Source of the DNA: Phytophthora quininea
Taxonomy: Eukaryota; Oomycota; Peronosporomycetes; Peronosporales; Peronosporaceae
DNA length: 64,000 nucleotides
Assembly: GCA_011947345.1 (NCBI GenBank)
Contig: JAAVTG010000565.1
Span: forward strand, 124,001-188,000
Direction of reading: 5' to 3'
A program made the position numbers and the translations under genes. This document shows, one piece after another, positions 46,178-58,377 of the stretch. Position 1 is the stretch's first letter; each line of letters begins with the position of its first letter. Under the pieces are notes generated by a model. It was not told where the DNA came from. It ran no database searches and was given only the letters and a program-made list of their open reading frames with translations.

Positions 46178-49100
46178 CTAGGCCGTGGCGACGTAGTTTG
46201 CTTCAGCCGCTTTAATCTCTTGGTCCAGCTCGATCCAGGACTCGTTAAAGAGCTCACCAGCGATGACTCGCTTGGCCATGTCCAACTTGGGCTCCTTGTG
46301 CTTGGGGTTGTTGCACAAGTCGATGGTTTTGGCCGCCGCTTTTGTTTCATCGCTGCACCACGACTCGCACCAAAGCCATTCTTGTGGCAGTGAGAAGATG
46401 GGGATCTGGTGTTGCGCGTAGTTTGGCAAGTCCTGGTCCAAGTTGGACAGCGAGTTGGGGTCGGCACTGAGCTGGCTGTATACAGCACGCAGCATGTCGC
46501 CCGCCGCCGTCTGACGGAAGAGCGCGAGATCGACCACGTACAACGCACTGATGTGGTAGGGCTTTCCACGCAAGTGGTCTTTCCAATAGCCTTGGCGCCA
46601 GAACTGGAAGCCCACATTGCGGGAGTCGCAGAACGGCGTGTAGCCGTAGGGCTTGCCCTGCATGTCTAGCTCCCAGAGCTCCTTCAGATCAGCGCGGACA
46701 ACTTGGTCGGCATCCACGTAGATGATTTTCTGCACTCCCAGGGGGAACAGTACATCTAAGAAGAGGATTTTGTATCCCCAGATGATTCGCTGCTTCTCAG
46801 TCTGTTGACGCAGCCAGTTAGGCCATTTGTAGGTGACAAGGCGAATGTCCATTCCAAACTGCTCGCGAAGAGCTGGAATCGACTTTTTAAAGTCGGGAGA
46901 CAAGAAGTTCTCGAGCAACCAGAAGGTCACTGGGTTGCTGGTGCGTTTGAGGACGCTGGACATCATGATTTTGACAAAACGTTCGTACAGATAGCCCGAA
47001 GCCAGAGAGAACACGTGGATGGTCTCTCCAGTACGTTGCTTCGGCGCAGCAACTGCGCTGTCGCTCGAAGATTCCTTCTCGTCGTCCACGGGCTGAGTCT
47101 TCGCACCGTCGTTGTCTTTCTTACCCATCATAGAAAGCATTGAGTTCCAGTACGACTTCAGCGCGCCATCCTTTTTACTCGTTTCCCTTTCTTAGAGTTT
47201 GCCTTCTCTTCGTCCGTCGAAACGTTTTCCTCTACAGAAGAAAGCAGTTCTTCATTTTCCTTTCCTTCTTTTTGCGCACAAACAGTTGAGAAATGTGAGA
47301 GCCAAAGTCATAAACAGTCACAGGCTGGGTTTCCAGTGGGAGGTCTGAGTCCAAGTCGATGATATCGTAGAGCTCAGCGGCTCGGCCTCGGGCCAGATGC
47401 AAAGACCAAACTCCAGGTGTAGCTTGCAGCTGAAAGTAGCCTAAGTTCTTCATCACAAGCGTGTCGCGGTGCAGCAACTGGGCTCCAACTTCACGCTCAA
47501 GCACTAGCTGTAACCCGTTGGGGGTGAATACATGTTGAAAGTCACGTCGCGGCACTGGCCATACACCAGCAAACTCTCAAGGCGGAACACGGCACTAGTC
47601 GTCGCTTTCACAGCTGAAGGGCTGTCAGGATCCACTCGCAGATTATCCAGATCATCCCCAGCATGAAGAATCTGAACGTTCCATGCCTCAGGTGTGTCGA
47701 TCTTCATCGTCAAGATAGGATGCACAGGCAGCTTACGGAATTCCACGTTGGTGGCAGCTAGAGACCGCTTCGTATCGAATAGGTATCGATAAAAGCGCTT
47801 CAGTGGGAACTCTGTGAGCTCGCTCATAGGGACCAGCACCAATTCGATAGAAGCATTTAGCTGAGTATGTAGCATACGGAGCAACGGGCTGATCTTCTGT
47901 GCCGCTTCTGACAGAGGATCAACGTAAGCAGCAACCTCAAGTGACGGGTCTCCGGCTAAACGCACGGTGTTCAACGAGCTCTCGGGCACATTCAGGCGCG
48001 GAGTTCGGGGAGTTGCCACGTACTTATCGACAATACCCGTGGTTTTCATAATGGCAAAGCTTAGATCGTCAGCTTCGTCACTGGTCAGCGTAGCGCTGCG
48101 TTTGACCAAAGCCTTGGCAACAGGTTGAGTACGATATTTGAAGTCAAAACTCACAATAGTGGTGACATCTTCGGCGGACAGAGTTTGTGGCGGGAGATTG
48201 ACACGACGCCCATTAATGAAAAGGTGGGGAGGGCGACACCAGAAGCTTTCTCTCGCTCTCCTCGGCGAATGCTGGCGGGAAGCGCGAACGAAGAATCGTG
48301 TTGCACTCGACCAACGCGTTCTTCTGCTTGCTAGTGAACCATTTCGCAGGCTTTCCCTGTAGCAGAGCCATCATTTTCTTAGAGGTCGGATCCTTTTTGT
48401 CCCCACTCAGCTTGTTCCAAATCCCAATTAGCTTCGACTGGGTCGCATCTAGACTTTTCCTCTTCACGATGCATCCCAAGGCCTCCACCACAAACTTCAA
48501 ATGGGCTTCACTGTCAGTATCACCAATGGCAACCAGAATGGCAGCCACAAGATCCCCAACCAGGCCGTTATTCTTCGTTGTTTTGGCACTATTTTGCAAT
48601 TGGTGCGCAATTCCGATTCGCAGGGCTTGGTCGGAATCCTCAAGGACAGCCTTGACAACGTGATAAACATGACCAGCATCCCGTTCGTCATTGAGGTCAG
48701 CTGGGAAAATAATGGTCTGCTTTTTAGGAAGCCCTCTTGAGCCAGGAGCATGCAAGTACGATATTGCAGACTTTACCGCCTCTTCTAAACGGCCATCCAC
48801 GTCGTCAGCAAAAGGTGTTTAGGCGCGTCAACTTCGATGTCCCCGGTGCTTCAGGCTTGTCAAAAATCGACAAATAGGCCGGATAAGCGTCCTGTTCAGT
48901 CAAAAGCGTATCAACAAGATCCATGTCGTCACTCAGCATGTCGCGATGGGCCATAGCAACATATAGGGGTTGATCACGTCCAAAGTGCCCCATCATGGAC
49001 CTCTGCACGTCAAGATTCCGTTGCAGTACACCGTTAAAGAGGAACGAACCCAATGGCACATGCTTCGCATGGATATAGTCAGTCATAGCAAGCACTTCAT

Positions 49101-51328
49101 CATCAAACCGGTCGCTTTGTAGACACTCAAGCGCCTCCACTTCACTCTCCTCCGTCGTCTCAAGCATCCTTGTCGCAAAGGCGTAAGCCTTCAATAGGTT
49201 TTCAATGAGAACATCGGGGCTGTCCTTCTCTGCAACTTGCTGGAGGAAAGCGGACGCGACCTTGGTAGGAATAATCCGGTCTTCAGGTTCCTTGCCTTCT
49301 GCGTCTTCTCCATCCGTGGTTTCTGCATCTTCATCATCAGTGGCTTCCTTTTCGGATTTAACCTCAGATGTCTCGCTTTCTTCAGTAGTGATCCCAGCTT
49401 CAGCAGCATCCTTTGCCTGGGCCAGCATCAACAACTTGGCAAAATGCCAAGGAGTTGCTTTGTCAGTTGTCTTCAGTGATTTGTATGACTTTAGCAGCGC
49501 ACGGCGGTCATCAGGCGTCTTCGCTTCCATGATCTCCTTCGAAGAGACCAGGAAGGCCCATTGAACTGGGGCACCACGCATGCGCATGAAGCCAATGTGA
49601 TTTAGAGCCGAACGACCTGCGCCAGTCAGTGGGTCAAACACAAGAACGCACTCATACATGTTCTTTCGGACGAAAATAAGATTCCACGCCGGTCTTCTGA
49701 GCGCATTCACGTCAGGGGACCAATTTGCAGAGACTGGGTCCGTCTCGATATTGTTCAGGTAAAGTGGCGTCGATCCGCCCATCGATCCGCGCACATGAAT
49801 ACGAACAGCAGGCTGTTCGTCACTCGTAACACGGACGTGTGTCAACATGTCTTCCAGCTCGGATTGGTTCAATGGTAATCCACCAAGCTGCTTTGCCACG
49901 GACCATTCCTCCTTTAGTGTCTTCATGAAGTCAAACACGTTGAAGGATAGCTCTGTCGGATCAACGGCAATGCCATTCATGATGAACTTGTTCTTGAGTC
50001 TTCTCATAGCGATTTGGGACCGCAAATTGTCAATTTCATCACGGAATTCCGACGATAGGGTTTTCCGTGAGAACGCCAACTTTCTGGCGTGCAGAGGGAA
50101 GTCCTGCGATAGGGTCTGAAGCTTCTTTAGGGGTCCTTGGCGTCAACGATAGCGCGAGCTGCACTTACGCCAAGATCCTTAAGATGCCACGCCTTTAATT
50201 CTTCTTCCTGCTCGCTGTCCGCCTTTTTGATTAAAACGTCGTAGAATTTCTTCAGTTCGCCAGCAATTGGCTCATGGCGATCCATCAGAGGCTTGAAAAG
50301 CAATCCTTCTACTTCCTCTTCGTCAATCTCGTCGTCCTCCTCCTCATCGTCCTCTTCATCGTCGTCTACAGCAGCAGCACCTTCACCTGTCTTTTTCGAG
50401 TCATCAATGGTTTTGTACTCCATATTCTTAATATCCAGCGCCACACCATAACCCTGCAGCAGTGTATCTAATGGCGAGTCTCGCGGGTAATGCCGCACCA
50501 TGTACTGGATCTTATTCGCCTTCGCTTGGGTCACCAGCTTCTCATGGAAAGTGTGGAACGTCTTTGTGCCCACAAGGCCGTACAAAATCACGGACGCCGG
50601 GTCGGACTCGCCCTCCGGCGCCACGTGCGGGTACTTGTGATCCACCTGCAGCTCAACGTCGTTCACCCCAGCAGCCACACAGGCTTCGCTCGTGGTCTGC
50701 TTCTCTCCACTCAACAACAACTTCAACTCGTCCACGGAACACGCCACAGCTTCCACACAGTTTTTGTCATGGTAAAACACCGCCCAGGTGTCAGCATCGG
50801 CGCCACACGGCCGCACTCCAGAGTCCAGTGCTAATTGCCGGAACATCTCCACCTTGACAGCGTACGTGCGCGTCGCCAGCATCAGCTCCAGAATCTACAG
50901 CACATACACACACCATCAGCACATAAAGTACAAAATTTTAAAGCCCAGAATGCCAGCTGCAAACCGACGTTCTTGGATTCCGGCGCAATGTCCTCCGCGA
51001 CGGCCACCGCCAGCTCCCCAGCGCGTCCACATCGTCTCCGAGCTTCTTCACGTCCGTCGTCTTGCTCTGCAGTCGCTCCAGGAACTGCCAGAAGTACAGC
51101 GGGTTCTCCTCCGCCAGAAACTCACTACGATATGGTCAATAATCAGCCGCAGTATCCTCCGTTTAAAACATATAGTACGCAGCCTTCACCTGGTCTCTAG
51201 CAAAGGGAAGAGCGGCGAGCTGGGCCAACTGGCCGTTAGGTTCACGTGGATGCCTCTCGCGTGCGTCAGCGAGGATGCCCCGTCGCCAGCAGCGCCATCA
51301 GCGCCGCATTCAGCCACGTCGGCCCCAT
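46178..51328 (-). CDS. UGGT: UDP-glucose:glycoprotein glucosyltransferase
   Basis: About 1630 residues. ATG 51328 gives a signal peptide ([11 protein letters not shown]). A GT-AG intron with its acceptor at about 51120 joins LLET to [17 protein letters not shown], and a second has its acceptor just before 50891. The thioredoxin-like folding-sensor repeats span most of the length. The C-terminal GT24 glucosyltransferase domain (47140-46178) has [14 protein letters not shown], the DxD motif in [20 protein letters not shown], and the conserved WCSDETK. UGGT reglucosylates misfolded glycoproteins in the ER for calnexin retention. About nine single-base frame breaks occur. No HDEL/KDEL-type tail is visible at the end (ANYVATA). 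Confidence 0.92.
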
Positions 51329-51459
51329 CTTGCTCCACGTGGATTGGCCCAAACTCTAAAAAACGATTGTAAATCCTAAAATACAAAGTTTTAGCAATCT
51401 GTAGTCGACCAGCCGTTCATACCAAGACAGATCGTTGCCTTGCTGCTTCCTTGGCCGCC
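51329..51459. promoter_or_regulatory. Compact bidirectional promoter, UGGT / U1-70K
   Basis: Only 131 bp separate the two divergent start codons, so both promoters and 5' untranslated regions lie in this gap. An AT-rich core (51355-51400) sits in the middle. No specific initiator element is claimed. Confidence 0.55.
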
Positions 51460-52425
51460 ATGAGCAACCCGAATGCGCACCGCAAGATGACGCCCAAGGG
51501 GCAGATGAGCTCCAGCGGCATGGGGCCCGCCATCATGCACCTGCCCACGCACCTCAAAATCCTGTTCGAGCCCAACGCGCCGCTGGATCACCTGCCGCAA
51601 CTTGTCAAGCGCAAGATGCCGCCGTACACTGGGCTAGCGGGCTTCGTGGACGCCTTCGAGACGCAGCAGCCGCCGGCCAGAGAGATTCAAGAGACCCCCA
51701 AGGAGCGTCGTGAGCGCGTGCGCCAGGAGAAAATCGCAGTCAACGACAAGAAGATGCAGGAGGACAAGGCCAAGTGGGACCCGAACGCCGAGGACCCGCG
51801 CAAGACCGAGGACGCGTACAAGACGCTCTTTGTGGGCCGCATCAGCTACGAGACCACGGAGCAGCAGCTGCGCCATGAATTCGAACAGTACGGACCCATC
51901 AAGCGAGTGAGGCTGGTGGAAGATCCCGACGGCAAGTCGAGAGGCTACGGCTTTGTCGAGTACGAGAAGGAGGTGGACTTGAAGTCGGCGTACAAGTTCG
52001 CGGACGGCAAGAAGATCGACGGACGACGCGTCGTCGTGGATGTGGAACGCGGCCGCACCGTGCGGGACTGGCTGCCCAGGAAGTTCGGCGGTGGCATTGG
52101 AGAGACGCGCAAGGGAGGAGCAGACGTGAACGTCAAGTACTCGGGACGGGAGGCCATCGGACAATTCCAGGTGGGTGCACTACGTGACGACGGACCGAAC
52201 GGGAAGACAGATCGCTATCGACCGCGGGACGGCCCGAATCCGCGTGACCGGAGTCGCAGTCGCGGTCGTGGCGCTGATCGCCGTGAACGGCGCCGTTCAA
52301 ACTCGCGCTCTAGATCGAGGGACCGCAGACGCGATCGGGGCAGAGACCGCAGCCGTGACCGGGACTACCGCGACCGCGATCGGCGAAGCCGCAGGGATTC
52401 TCGCGACTACTCGCGTAGGTATTAA
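51460..52425 (+). CDS. SNRNP70: U1 small nuclear ribonucleoprotein 70 kDa
   Basis: A single-exon gene of 321 residues. The U1-70K N-terminal region (LPTHLKILFEPNAPLDHLP ... PPYTGLAGFV) is followed by an RRM at about residues 120-195 with RNP2 (LFVGRI) and RNP1 (RGYGFVEY), and an Arg/Ser/Asp-rich tail (RSRSRGRG, RDRDYRDRDRR). U1-70K binds stem-loop I of U1 snRNA and takes part in 5' splice-site selection in the nucleus. ATG 51460 is chosen as the first Met; an in-frame TTG lies 9 bp upstream. Intact, with strong GC-rich codon use, and one of the few genes here without a frame break. Confidence 0.95.
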   Translation: MSNPNAHRKMTPKGQMSSSGMGPAIMHLPTHLKILFEPNAPLDHLPQLVKRKMPPYTGLAGFVDAFETQQPPAREIQETPKERRERVRQEKIAVNDKKMQEDKAKWDPNAEDPRKTEDAYKTLFVGRISYETTEQQLRHEFEQYGPIKRVRLVEDPDGKSRGYGFVEYEKEVDLKSAYKFADGKKIDGRRVVVDVERGRTVRDWLPRKFGGGIGETRKGGADVNVKYSGREAIGQFQVGALRDDGPNGKTDRYRPRDGPNPRDRSRSRGRGADRRERRRSNSRSRSRDRRRDRGRDRSRDRDYRDRDRRSRRDSRDYSRRY

Positions 52426-52822
52426 ATGGTTGGGACGAGCGAGGTCGACGTGGCGAGGCTTCGAAAAGAGGTACATTTGTATTCGTGCATGCGCTGCTTT
52501 CCAACGAGGTAAGAGTTGAAGGGGGTGAGTCGTGGTGACGAGAACCTTTCGTCATCATCGCGCGGGCGCTCGTTTTCGATTCCAGTCAAGTGTAAGTTGC
52601 ATGGCGCTCGAGTTTATTGCTTCACAAGAAAGAGGTGGGTAAAAGGAATGTGGCTTCGTTATTGAAAACAGCGACTAGCAAGTGGAATCGTTGCCGTTGG
52701 TGTCGTGAAATCTCCTCTGCTCGCTTCAACTTGTTCACGGTCTCATTTGAGCCAATCGGCTGCTCCGATCCTTTCGACGGGCTCATGTGCACCAGATCAA
52801 CTTCTTCCCTGGATCATTCGCC
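52426..52822. other. Intergenic gap, U1-70K to GGH1
   Basis: About 400 bp with no supported gene. It should carry the U1-70K terminator region and the GGH1 promoter. Confidence 0.5.
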
Positions 52823-53781
52823 ATGGCTCGCCTCCTGCTGTGGCCGCTGCTCTGCCTGGCGCTCTCCTTCGCCTCCGTCGTCTCCGCCAGCTCCCGCCCC
52901 ATCATCGGCGTGTTCGCGCACCCGATCTCGCAGCACGGCGAGTACCTCGCCGCCGCGTACGTCAAGTGGGTCGAGAGCGCGGGAGGTCGCGTCGTCCCTA
53001 TCCCGTACAATGCGCCCAAGCCTTATCTGGAGCGACTTCTGCCCCAACTCAACGGCTTGCTATTCCCCGGCGGCGCCGCGACAGTCAATGATCGCGCTGA
53101 AGTGCTGTTTCAATTGGCCTTAGAGCTCAACGACAAGGAGTTCACTTCCCGGTCTGGGCCACCTGTCTTGGCTTCGAGTGGCTTGTGCAATTGACCACCA
53201 AGGACATGCAGTCACTGACGGAAGGTCTGGACTCGATGAACATCACACTGCCGCTGAACTTCACAGAACAGGCGCCAACCAGTCGGTTGTTCAGTGCTGC
53301 GACGCCGGAATTGTACACTTGGCTAGCTACCAAGCCCATTACCATGAACAACCACGAGCAAGGGATCACTCCGGAGAGGTTTGCCACGTACCAGTCTCTT
53401 GTGGACTTTTACAATGTGCTGGCGACGAACGTCGACCGACAGGGAGTGGAGTTCATCTCGGCCTTTGAAGCCAAAGAGTACCCAGTCTACGCCGTGCAGT
53501 TCCACCCGGAGAAAAACAGCTTCGAGTACGGAGAGTACCAGGATGGCACGCCGTTCGAGGTGATCGACCACTCGAGAGAGGGCATTGCGAGCGGCCAGTT
53601 CTTCGCCAACTTCTTCATCGAAGAGGCTCGCAAGAACGACCAGAAGTTTGCGGACCCGGCGGTGGAGCGGAAGGCGTTGATCTACAACTACCGGACGTCG
53701 ACAATCACGGATCCAGGCTTTGTGGAGTCCTACATCTTTAAGCATGACTTCAAAATCGACTACTGGGGTGTGCAGATGTGA
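52823..53781 (+). CDS. GGH: Gamma-glutamyl hydrolase, copy 1
   Basis: About 319 residues with a signal peptide (LLLWPLLCLALSFASVVSA). The class I glutamine-amidotransferase-like fold is recognised by RPIIGVFAHP, VKWVESAGGRVVPIPYN, LNGLLFPGG, the nucleophile Cys in TCLGFEWL, and the catalytic His in VQFHPEK. GGH removes gamma-linked glutamates from folylpolyglutamates in vacuoles or after secretion. The frame breaks at about 53143 just before the active-site Cys; copy 2 shows that one G or A is missing there. The part from 53362 to 53735 is identical to copy 2. Confidence 0.9.
53362..53735 (+). repeat. 374-bp tract identical to 58914-59287
   Basis: Base-for-base identity, as read, between the two GGH genes from GGGATCACT to TCCTACAT, while the sequences on both sides clearly differ. 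Confidence 0.9.
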
Positions 53782-53875
53782 AGACCTGACCGGAACATAC
53801 CGAGAAGAATCGACTTGTATCAACGAGAGGTGAGGCTAGCTTGATGTCCTACAATGACCGCAGTAGGAAATGTAA

Positions 53876-54568
53876 CTAATAGACCTCAACCAGAACGAAC
53901 TGCGTCTTCTCCTCACTTCCTGTCGTCAAGCGTAAGGTGAACTCACCGGCATTAAGGGCGACATCGTCGCCAACCTTTAACGAGAGCTGCTGCTCGGATG
54001 CGGCTTGCTTGTCTTGACGTGCGTTGTTGACCGTCACCTCGCACGCGTCCAGCACGACCAGTACAGCATTCGTCGGTAGCTCGAGCGAGATTTCGTTGTT
54101 GGCATCGTCTTGCAGTGTGAATCGATACACACGACATTCGCGTTCGTTGTTGAGCAGCTCAATACCCTTGCCAGCGTGCAACGGAATCTGATCATTGGCA
54201 ACAATGTCCTCCTTCTCCTTGAGCAGTTCCACTTCAACGATGAACGCCGGTAACTCCTTCGTCGTCGCAACATGGATGAGCTTGTCCTTGGTGTGGTCTC
54301 GGCAAAACACGGCGCCTTTGTCCTGCACAAGCGGGCGAGGGTCTTGTCCATAGGGCTGCTCGATCACGTCGAGTGGCGCCACCACGACGTAGACGCCGTA
54401 CTTGAGATGCTGGTGCCACAGACACTTGGTGAAGGGCGGGAACTCCGCAGAGACTAAGCGGACGGTGTCACTGCGCCAGCGCTGCTTGTGCAGCGGCTCG
54501 AAGTCCACCAGCACGTAGTCGACGTCCTGCTTGCCTGAAGTCTCGATCACAGCCTCCTCAGCACTCAT
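53876..54568 (-). CDS. Cupin-like protein, copy 1
   Basis: About 230 residues starting at MSAEEAV (54568), the Met that matches the start of copy 2; an upstream ATG at 54661 adds 31 residues. The reading shows a beta-rich, cupin-like pattern with a possible metal-site motif, LWHQHLKYGVYVVVAPL. Family function is unknown. It is a tandem duplicate of the next gene, sharing VDYVLVDFEPLHKQRWRS, FCRDHTKDKL, ECRVYR and the C-terminal TQFVLVEVY. The frame is intact. Assignment to the cupin fold is by pattern only. Confidence 0.6.
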   Translation of the reverse strand: MSAEEAVIETSGKQDVDYVLVDFEPLHKQRWRSDTVRLVSAEFPPFTKCLWHQHLKYGVYVVVAPLDVIEQPYGQDPRPLVQDKGAVFCRDHTKDKLIHVATTKELPAFIVEVELLKEKEDIVANDQIPLHAGKGIELLNNERECRVYRFTLQDDANNEISLELPTNAVLVVLDACEVTVNNARQDKQAASEQQLSLKVGDDVALNAGEFTLRLTTGSEEKTQFVLVEVY

Positions 54569-54750
54569 AATGGCTCTTGGTCGATTTGAAGACTGCTTGA
54601 CAGCGGATGCAAGCCACAACGCTGAAGCCTGCGGAGACCTGTGGTCGAGCGTAATCTCCACAAAAGTGTTCGAAATGTTAATGCAGGAACTTTTTACATT
54701 AGATTCTTAGGAGTCTGCTGCAAGCGCTTTATGCAGTCTTGCGATTCCAC

Positions 54751-55435
54751 CTAGTACACTTCCGCCAGGATGAACTGCGTCTTCCTCTCGCTCGCCGACA
54801 AGAGCTTCACGTTAAACTTGCCAGGCGTCAGCTGCACGTCATCGGCAACCTTGAGCGTCTGCTTGCGCACCGTCTCCTGCTTGGGGTCTTCAGAGACGTT
54901 GGTGATCTCCACTTCGCAGTCGTCCAGCACGACCAGCACAGCGCCCGTGGGCAGGTCGAGTGAGATCTCGGTGGTCGTGTTGTCAGTCTCGTCGTCCTGC
55001 AGAGTGAGGCGGTAGACTCTGCACTCTGGCTCGTCGTTCAACAGCTCCACACCCGTCGCACGGTGCAGCGCCACGTGGTCGTGGGCCACCACGTCTTCTT
55101 TCTTCTTGAGCAGCTCCACCTCCACGATGAACAGCGGCGTCTCGTGGCTGCTGATCACGTGCAGCAGCTTGTCCTTGGTGTGGTCACGGCAGAAGACCGA
55201 GCCTTTGTTCTGCACCAGCGGCCGCGGCTGTTGGCCGTACGGCTGCTCCGTCACGTTTAGCGGTGCCATGACCACGTAGATGCCGTAGTTGAGGTGCTGG
55301 TGCCACAGACTCTGCGTGTGCGGGAAATTGCACGCACACGAGGCGCACGGTCTCGCTGCGCCAACGCTGCTTGTGCAGTGGCTCAAAGTCGACCAGAACG
55401 TAGTCCACGTCCGGCTTGCAGTCCTTGTCCGCCAT
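54751..55435 (-). CDS. Cupin-like protein, copy 2
   Basis: About 228 residues from ATG 55435. It shares the layout of copy 1, including LWHQHLNYGIYVVMAPL and FCRDHTKDKLLHV, and ends in TQFILAEVY. The frame changes near 55330: one extra C in a CCC run would explain it, the opposite sign to most breaks in the window. It is 180 bp upstream of copy 1 on the same strand, so a tandem duplication. Function unknown. Confidence 0.58.
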
Positions 55436-55662
55436 CTTTTCCGCTTGGGTTTTGCTTGGTGTCTTCGGGAATGAGACCAGGCGACTCCTTCAGTTTGCGT
55501 GACACAAACACCCATCAAGCATTTGCCACTGTCATTTCATAATGATTACCATAGTTTCAGTATGAATGTGAAATTCAATAGCCAGCAGATACGGACTTGA
55601 AAGATAGCATCATTAAAATTGTGAGATCATATAGCGAAACGACGCGGACGTCGAATCCTTGG

Positions 55663-58160
55663 TCATTTCGCTACCTTCTTGGACACCTTCTGCTGCTGCT
55701 CTTCTTCACGAGGACGTTTCTGACCACTCGACTTTCCCCAGTGCTCCGTCAGACGCTGCAGCTCCAGCTTGCACTCCTGCAACTTCTCTTGCTCTGCGTC
55801 GAACCAGTCGCGCGTCTTGGTGATCGTCACGAAGGCGTTGTCGTCCGTGCCACCCGCTTCCACCTCGAAAGAAGCGTCGTCTTGTTCCATCCGTGACCAC
55901 ATGGCAGCCATGTTTCGCGCGTCCTGGACGTCGTCGAAGCGTCGTTCGCCTGAACTGGTTGTCATGGATTGCTCGGGGCCCTTCAAAACTCTTCGATCTC
56001 CTTGCTCTCGGGGAAATACGCATCCGGCATCGCCCACGAGAAAGGCTTCTCCATCTCGTCAATCTTGTATCTCAGCCACTCAGTTCTCTTTGTAATAATC
56101 GGTGAGAGCGCTGCGAGCTTGTCATCCTCAAGATCACCCGAGTATTTTACAAACTCCTCAGTTGCTGGCTGCAGCAGGTTTGGCTCGACTTGCTTCAATC
56201 GGTTCACCATGGATTCGAAGTATTGCGTATCTCCACACTTTAGAGTCCACTTGCAGAGAAGGTCGATGCAGTTGCAGTGACAAAGCTTTTTATCACCCAG
56301 TGCCAAAGCCTTTTCAATGCCCACGCGTAGCAGCGCCTCATGCGCAGGACCGGTAGCTAGTGCATTCGCCACGCGCAAGGCCGTTCCGACGTTATCACTA
56401 CATCTTTCCAACGCCGCTAGCACTTCTTGTTCAATGTCGTTCCAGTCAAATCGGCGTGTGATGGAGATCAGAGATGGTAGCAAATCATCGTCTTGGTCGA
56501 AGTGGCCCCAATATTCTTTGAGGAAGCGATTGACCAGCAAAATATCACCTGTTCCAACGACCAGCTCGCACAAGCCAATGTAGAACCAGGCAGGAGTATT
56601 TTCGTCTTCTCCTCCGTTCTTCTCCGGCGCGTAGTACTGCATCGTTGAGCGAGAGGAGTAACGCGTACATGTTCGTGCCGAAAGGCGATTCATAAATTTG
56701 CTCAGGGCTGCAGCATCCAACGAACGGTGGTGGTGCAAGACCTCCACTGCAGCACTCTTACTGACAAACTCCAAAGCAGTTCCGAAGGCATTTTTTAGAG
56801 GCCAGGCGATAATCGCGTATCTTGAGTACGTGGTGTCTCGTGTTGCTGCCTCATTGCCGAGATACCCTTCGTAGGTGCTATCGCCATACGGTCTCCAAAT
56901 ACGTGACAACGTTTCCTGGCCAGGATTTAAGAAATTGAATGTCACTATCGGTTCCCGAATGCCTGCAAGTTTCTTGCCACTCATCGAGTACCAAGTGGTC
57001 GATTCACACTGGCCAATCACTTCTTCTCCATAGAAATCAATTTCATGCGAGAGCTGTGCAATGAAGAAAACCAGCTTCTTTTCCTCGGGAGCAGCACTAT
57101 TTGCCGCTTCCAAAATGCGAATCCTGGCACTATCAACTCCTTTCAAGGCACTTGATCCCAGCTCCCGGATACTTTTTTCCGTGTATTGGTGCGAAAGTAG
57201 CAGTGTGAATGAGTCGTCTTCATCGTCTTCATCCTTCTGCATATTAGTGATGACACTCGTCATTTCCTTACAGAGCGTTGTATCCAATGTTCTCGGGATG
57301 TGGATTTTTGTTGGTGGCACACAGATCGAGTACACCAATGCCAATCGAAAGCCTTTCGTCACTTGTTCAAGCGAATGCTCTGCATCAGCATAGTGAACGG
57401 CAAAATGAGGAAGATATGCTGCCGTGCCGCCCTTCTTCCCGAAATCGTGGCGATACACGGTCTCCGTATTGCGATAGACCAGCAAGTCCCCACCTTCATG
57501 CAAACTAGGTGGCTGGATCACCAGCGTTGCGATCATGCCGTCTTCCTTCTCGGTATCCTTGTGCTTGTCAAAGTGGCCTCCTTCTCCATACACGAGAAGT
57601 TTGTAGAGCTTGGTCTGCAGCGGAACATCCTTGTATCCCAACCGTTCTGCGATCGTCTCGGTCAGTTCTTCAAGTCCGTTCTGCCACATGGGATTTGTTA
57701 GCTGCACTTGGCTCGGTGCTAATTGCCAGCTCTTGCGGACGCTTTCGTCGACCTTCGTCTCGCGGTGTTTTCCGAACGGAGATTTCTCGCAAACAGCCAC
57801 CAGCTTTGCAGCTGATTCTTCACTCAGAGGCACTGAGATTGACCCTACGCCATTGACGATCAGCCCTGGCACCGACGGTAATGTAGCTGCTTGTCCCCCA
57901 AAGCTGAATTCGCCAGCTTGTTTCTCCGCTTTAGCCAGCAGCTTGTTGATCTGAAGGCACGCAGTCCCCTTCGGAGCTGGCACGTCCTGCGGTTCACCCC
58001 GACCGCCAAAAGGCCATTTGTTGCGAAAGTCGCGGTATTGGTCCCGATACACGCCGTTGCTTTCCTCCACGGGCCCTTTATATTTCTCAAAATTATTGCC
58101 GCCATCGCTGGGAAACACGTACTCCGTTGGGTAGTAGTAGCTGTCGTCGTCGCTGTCCAT
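55663..58160 (-). CDS. 2OG-Fe(II) oxygenase family member 2, motif-complete
   Basis: About 830 residues from ATG 58160 (MDSDDDS). The oxygenase core has the iron ligands H196 and D198 in GGHFDKHKD, the distal H262 in DAEHSLEQV and the 2OG-binding R272, as in prolyl-4-hydroxylase-like enzymes. It is followed by about 500 residues of helical, repeat-like sequence, a conserved FSWAMPDAYFP block, a VTITKTRDWFD block and a basic Lys-rich tail (QKRPREEE). Only one single-base break is seen, at about 55995 (TTTT run). This is the only copy of the four with all ligands. Substrate unknown. Confidence 0.8.
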
Positions 58161-58377
58161 TGCGAAGTTGCCGAGGGAATTTGGAAAATGAAGCAAAAGG
58201 AAATTGACCCTCGGTATAATAGTCAATATCCATCAGCCCTCACTCAATCTCGTTGGTCCGGTGGTCCGGTGGAGATGCTACACATTCTTGCCAAGAATGG
58301 TTATCGGCGATATCGCTAATCCCAAATGATGAGCACCAAATGTTGAGCGGTTGAGAAGTACCAGATCTCACTTTGCC
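58161..58377. promoter_or_regulatory. Divergent promoter region, oxygenase 2 / GGH2
   Basis: 217 bp between divergent starts. No specific element is claimed. Confidence 0.4.
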
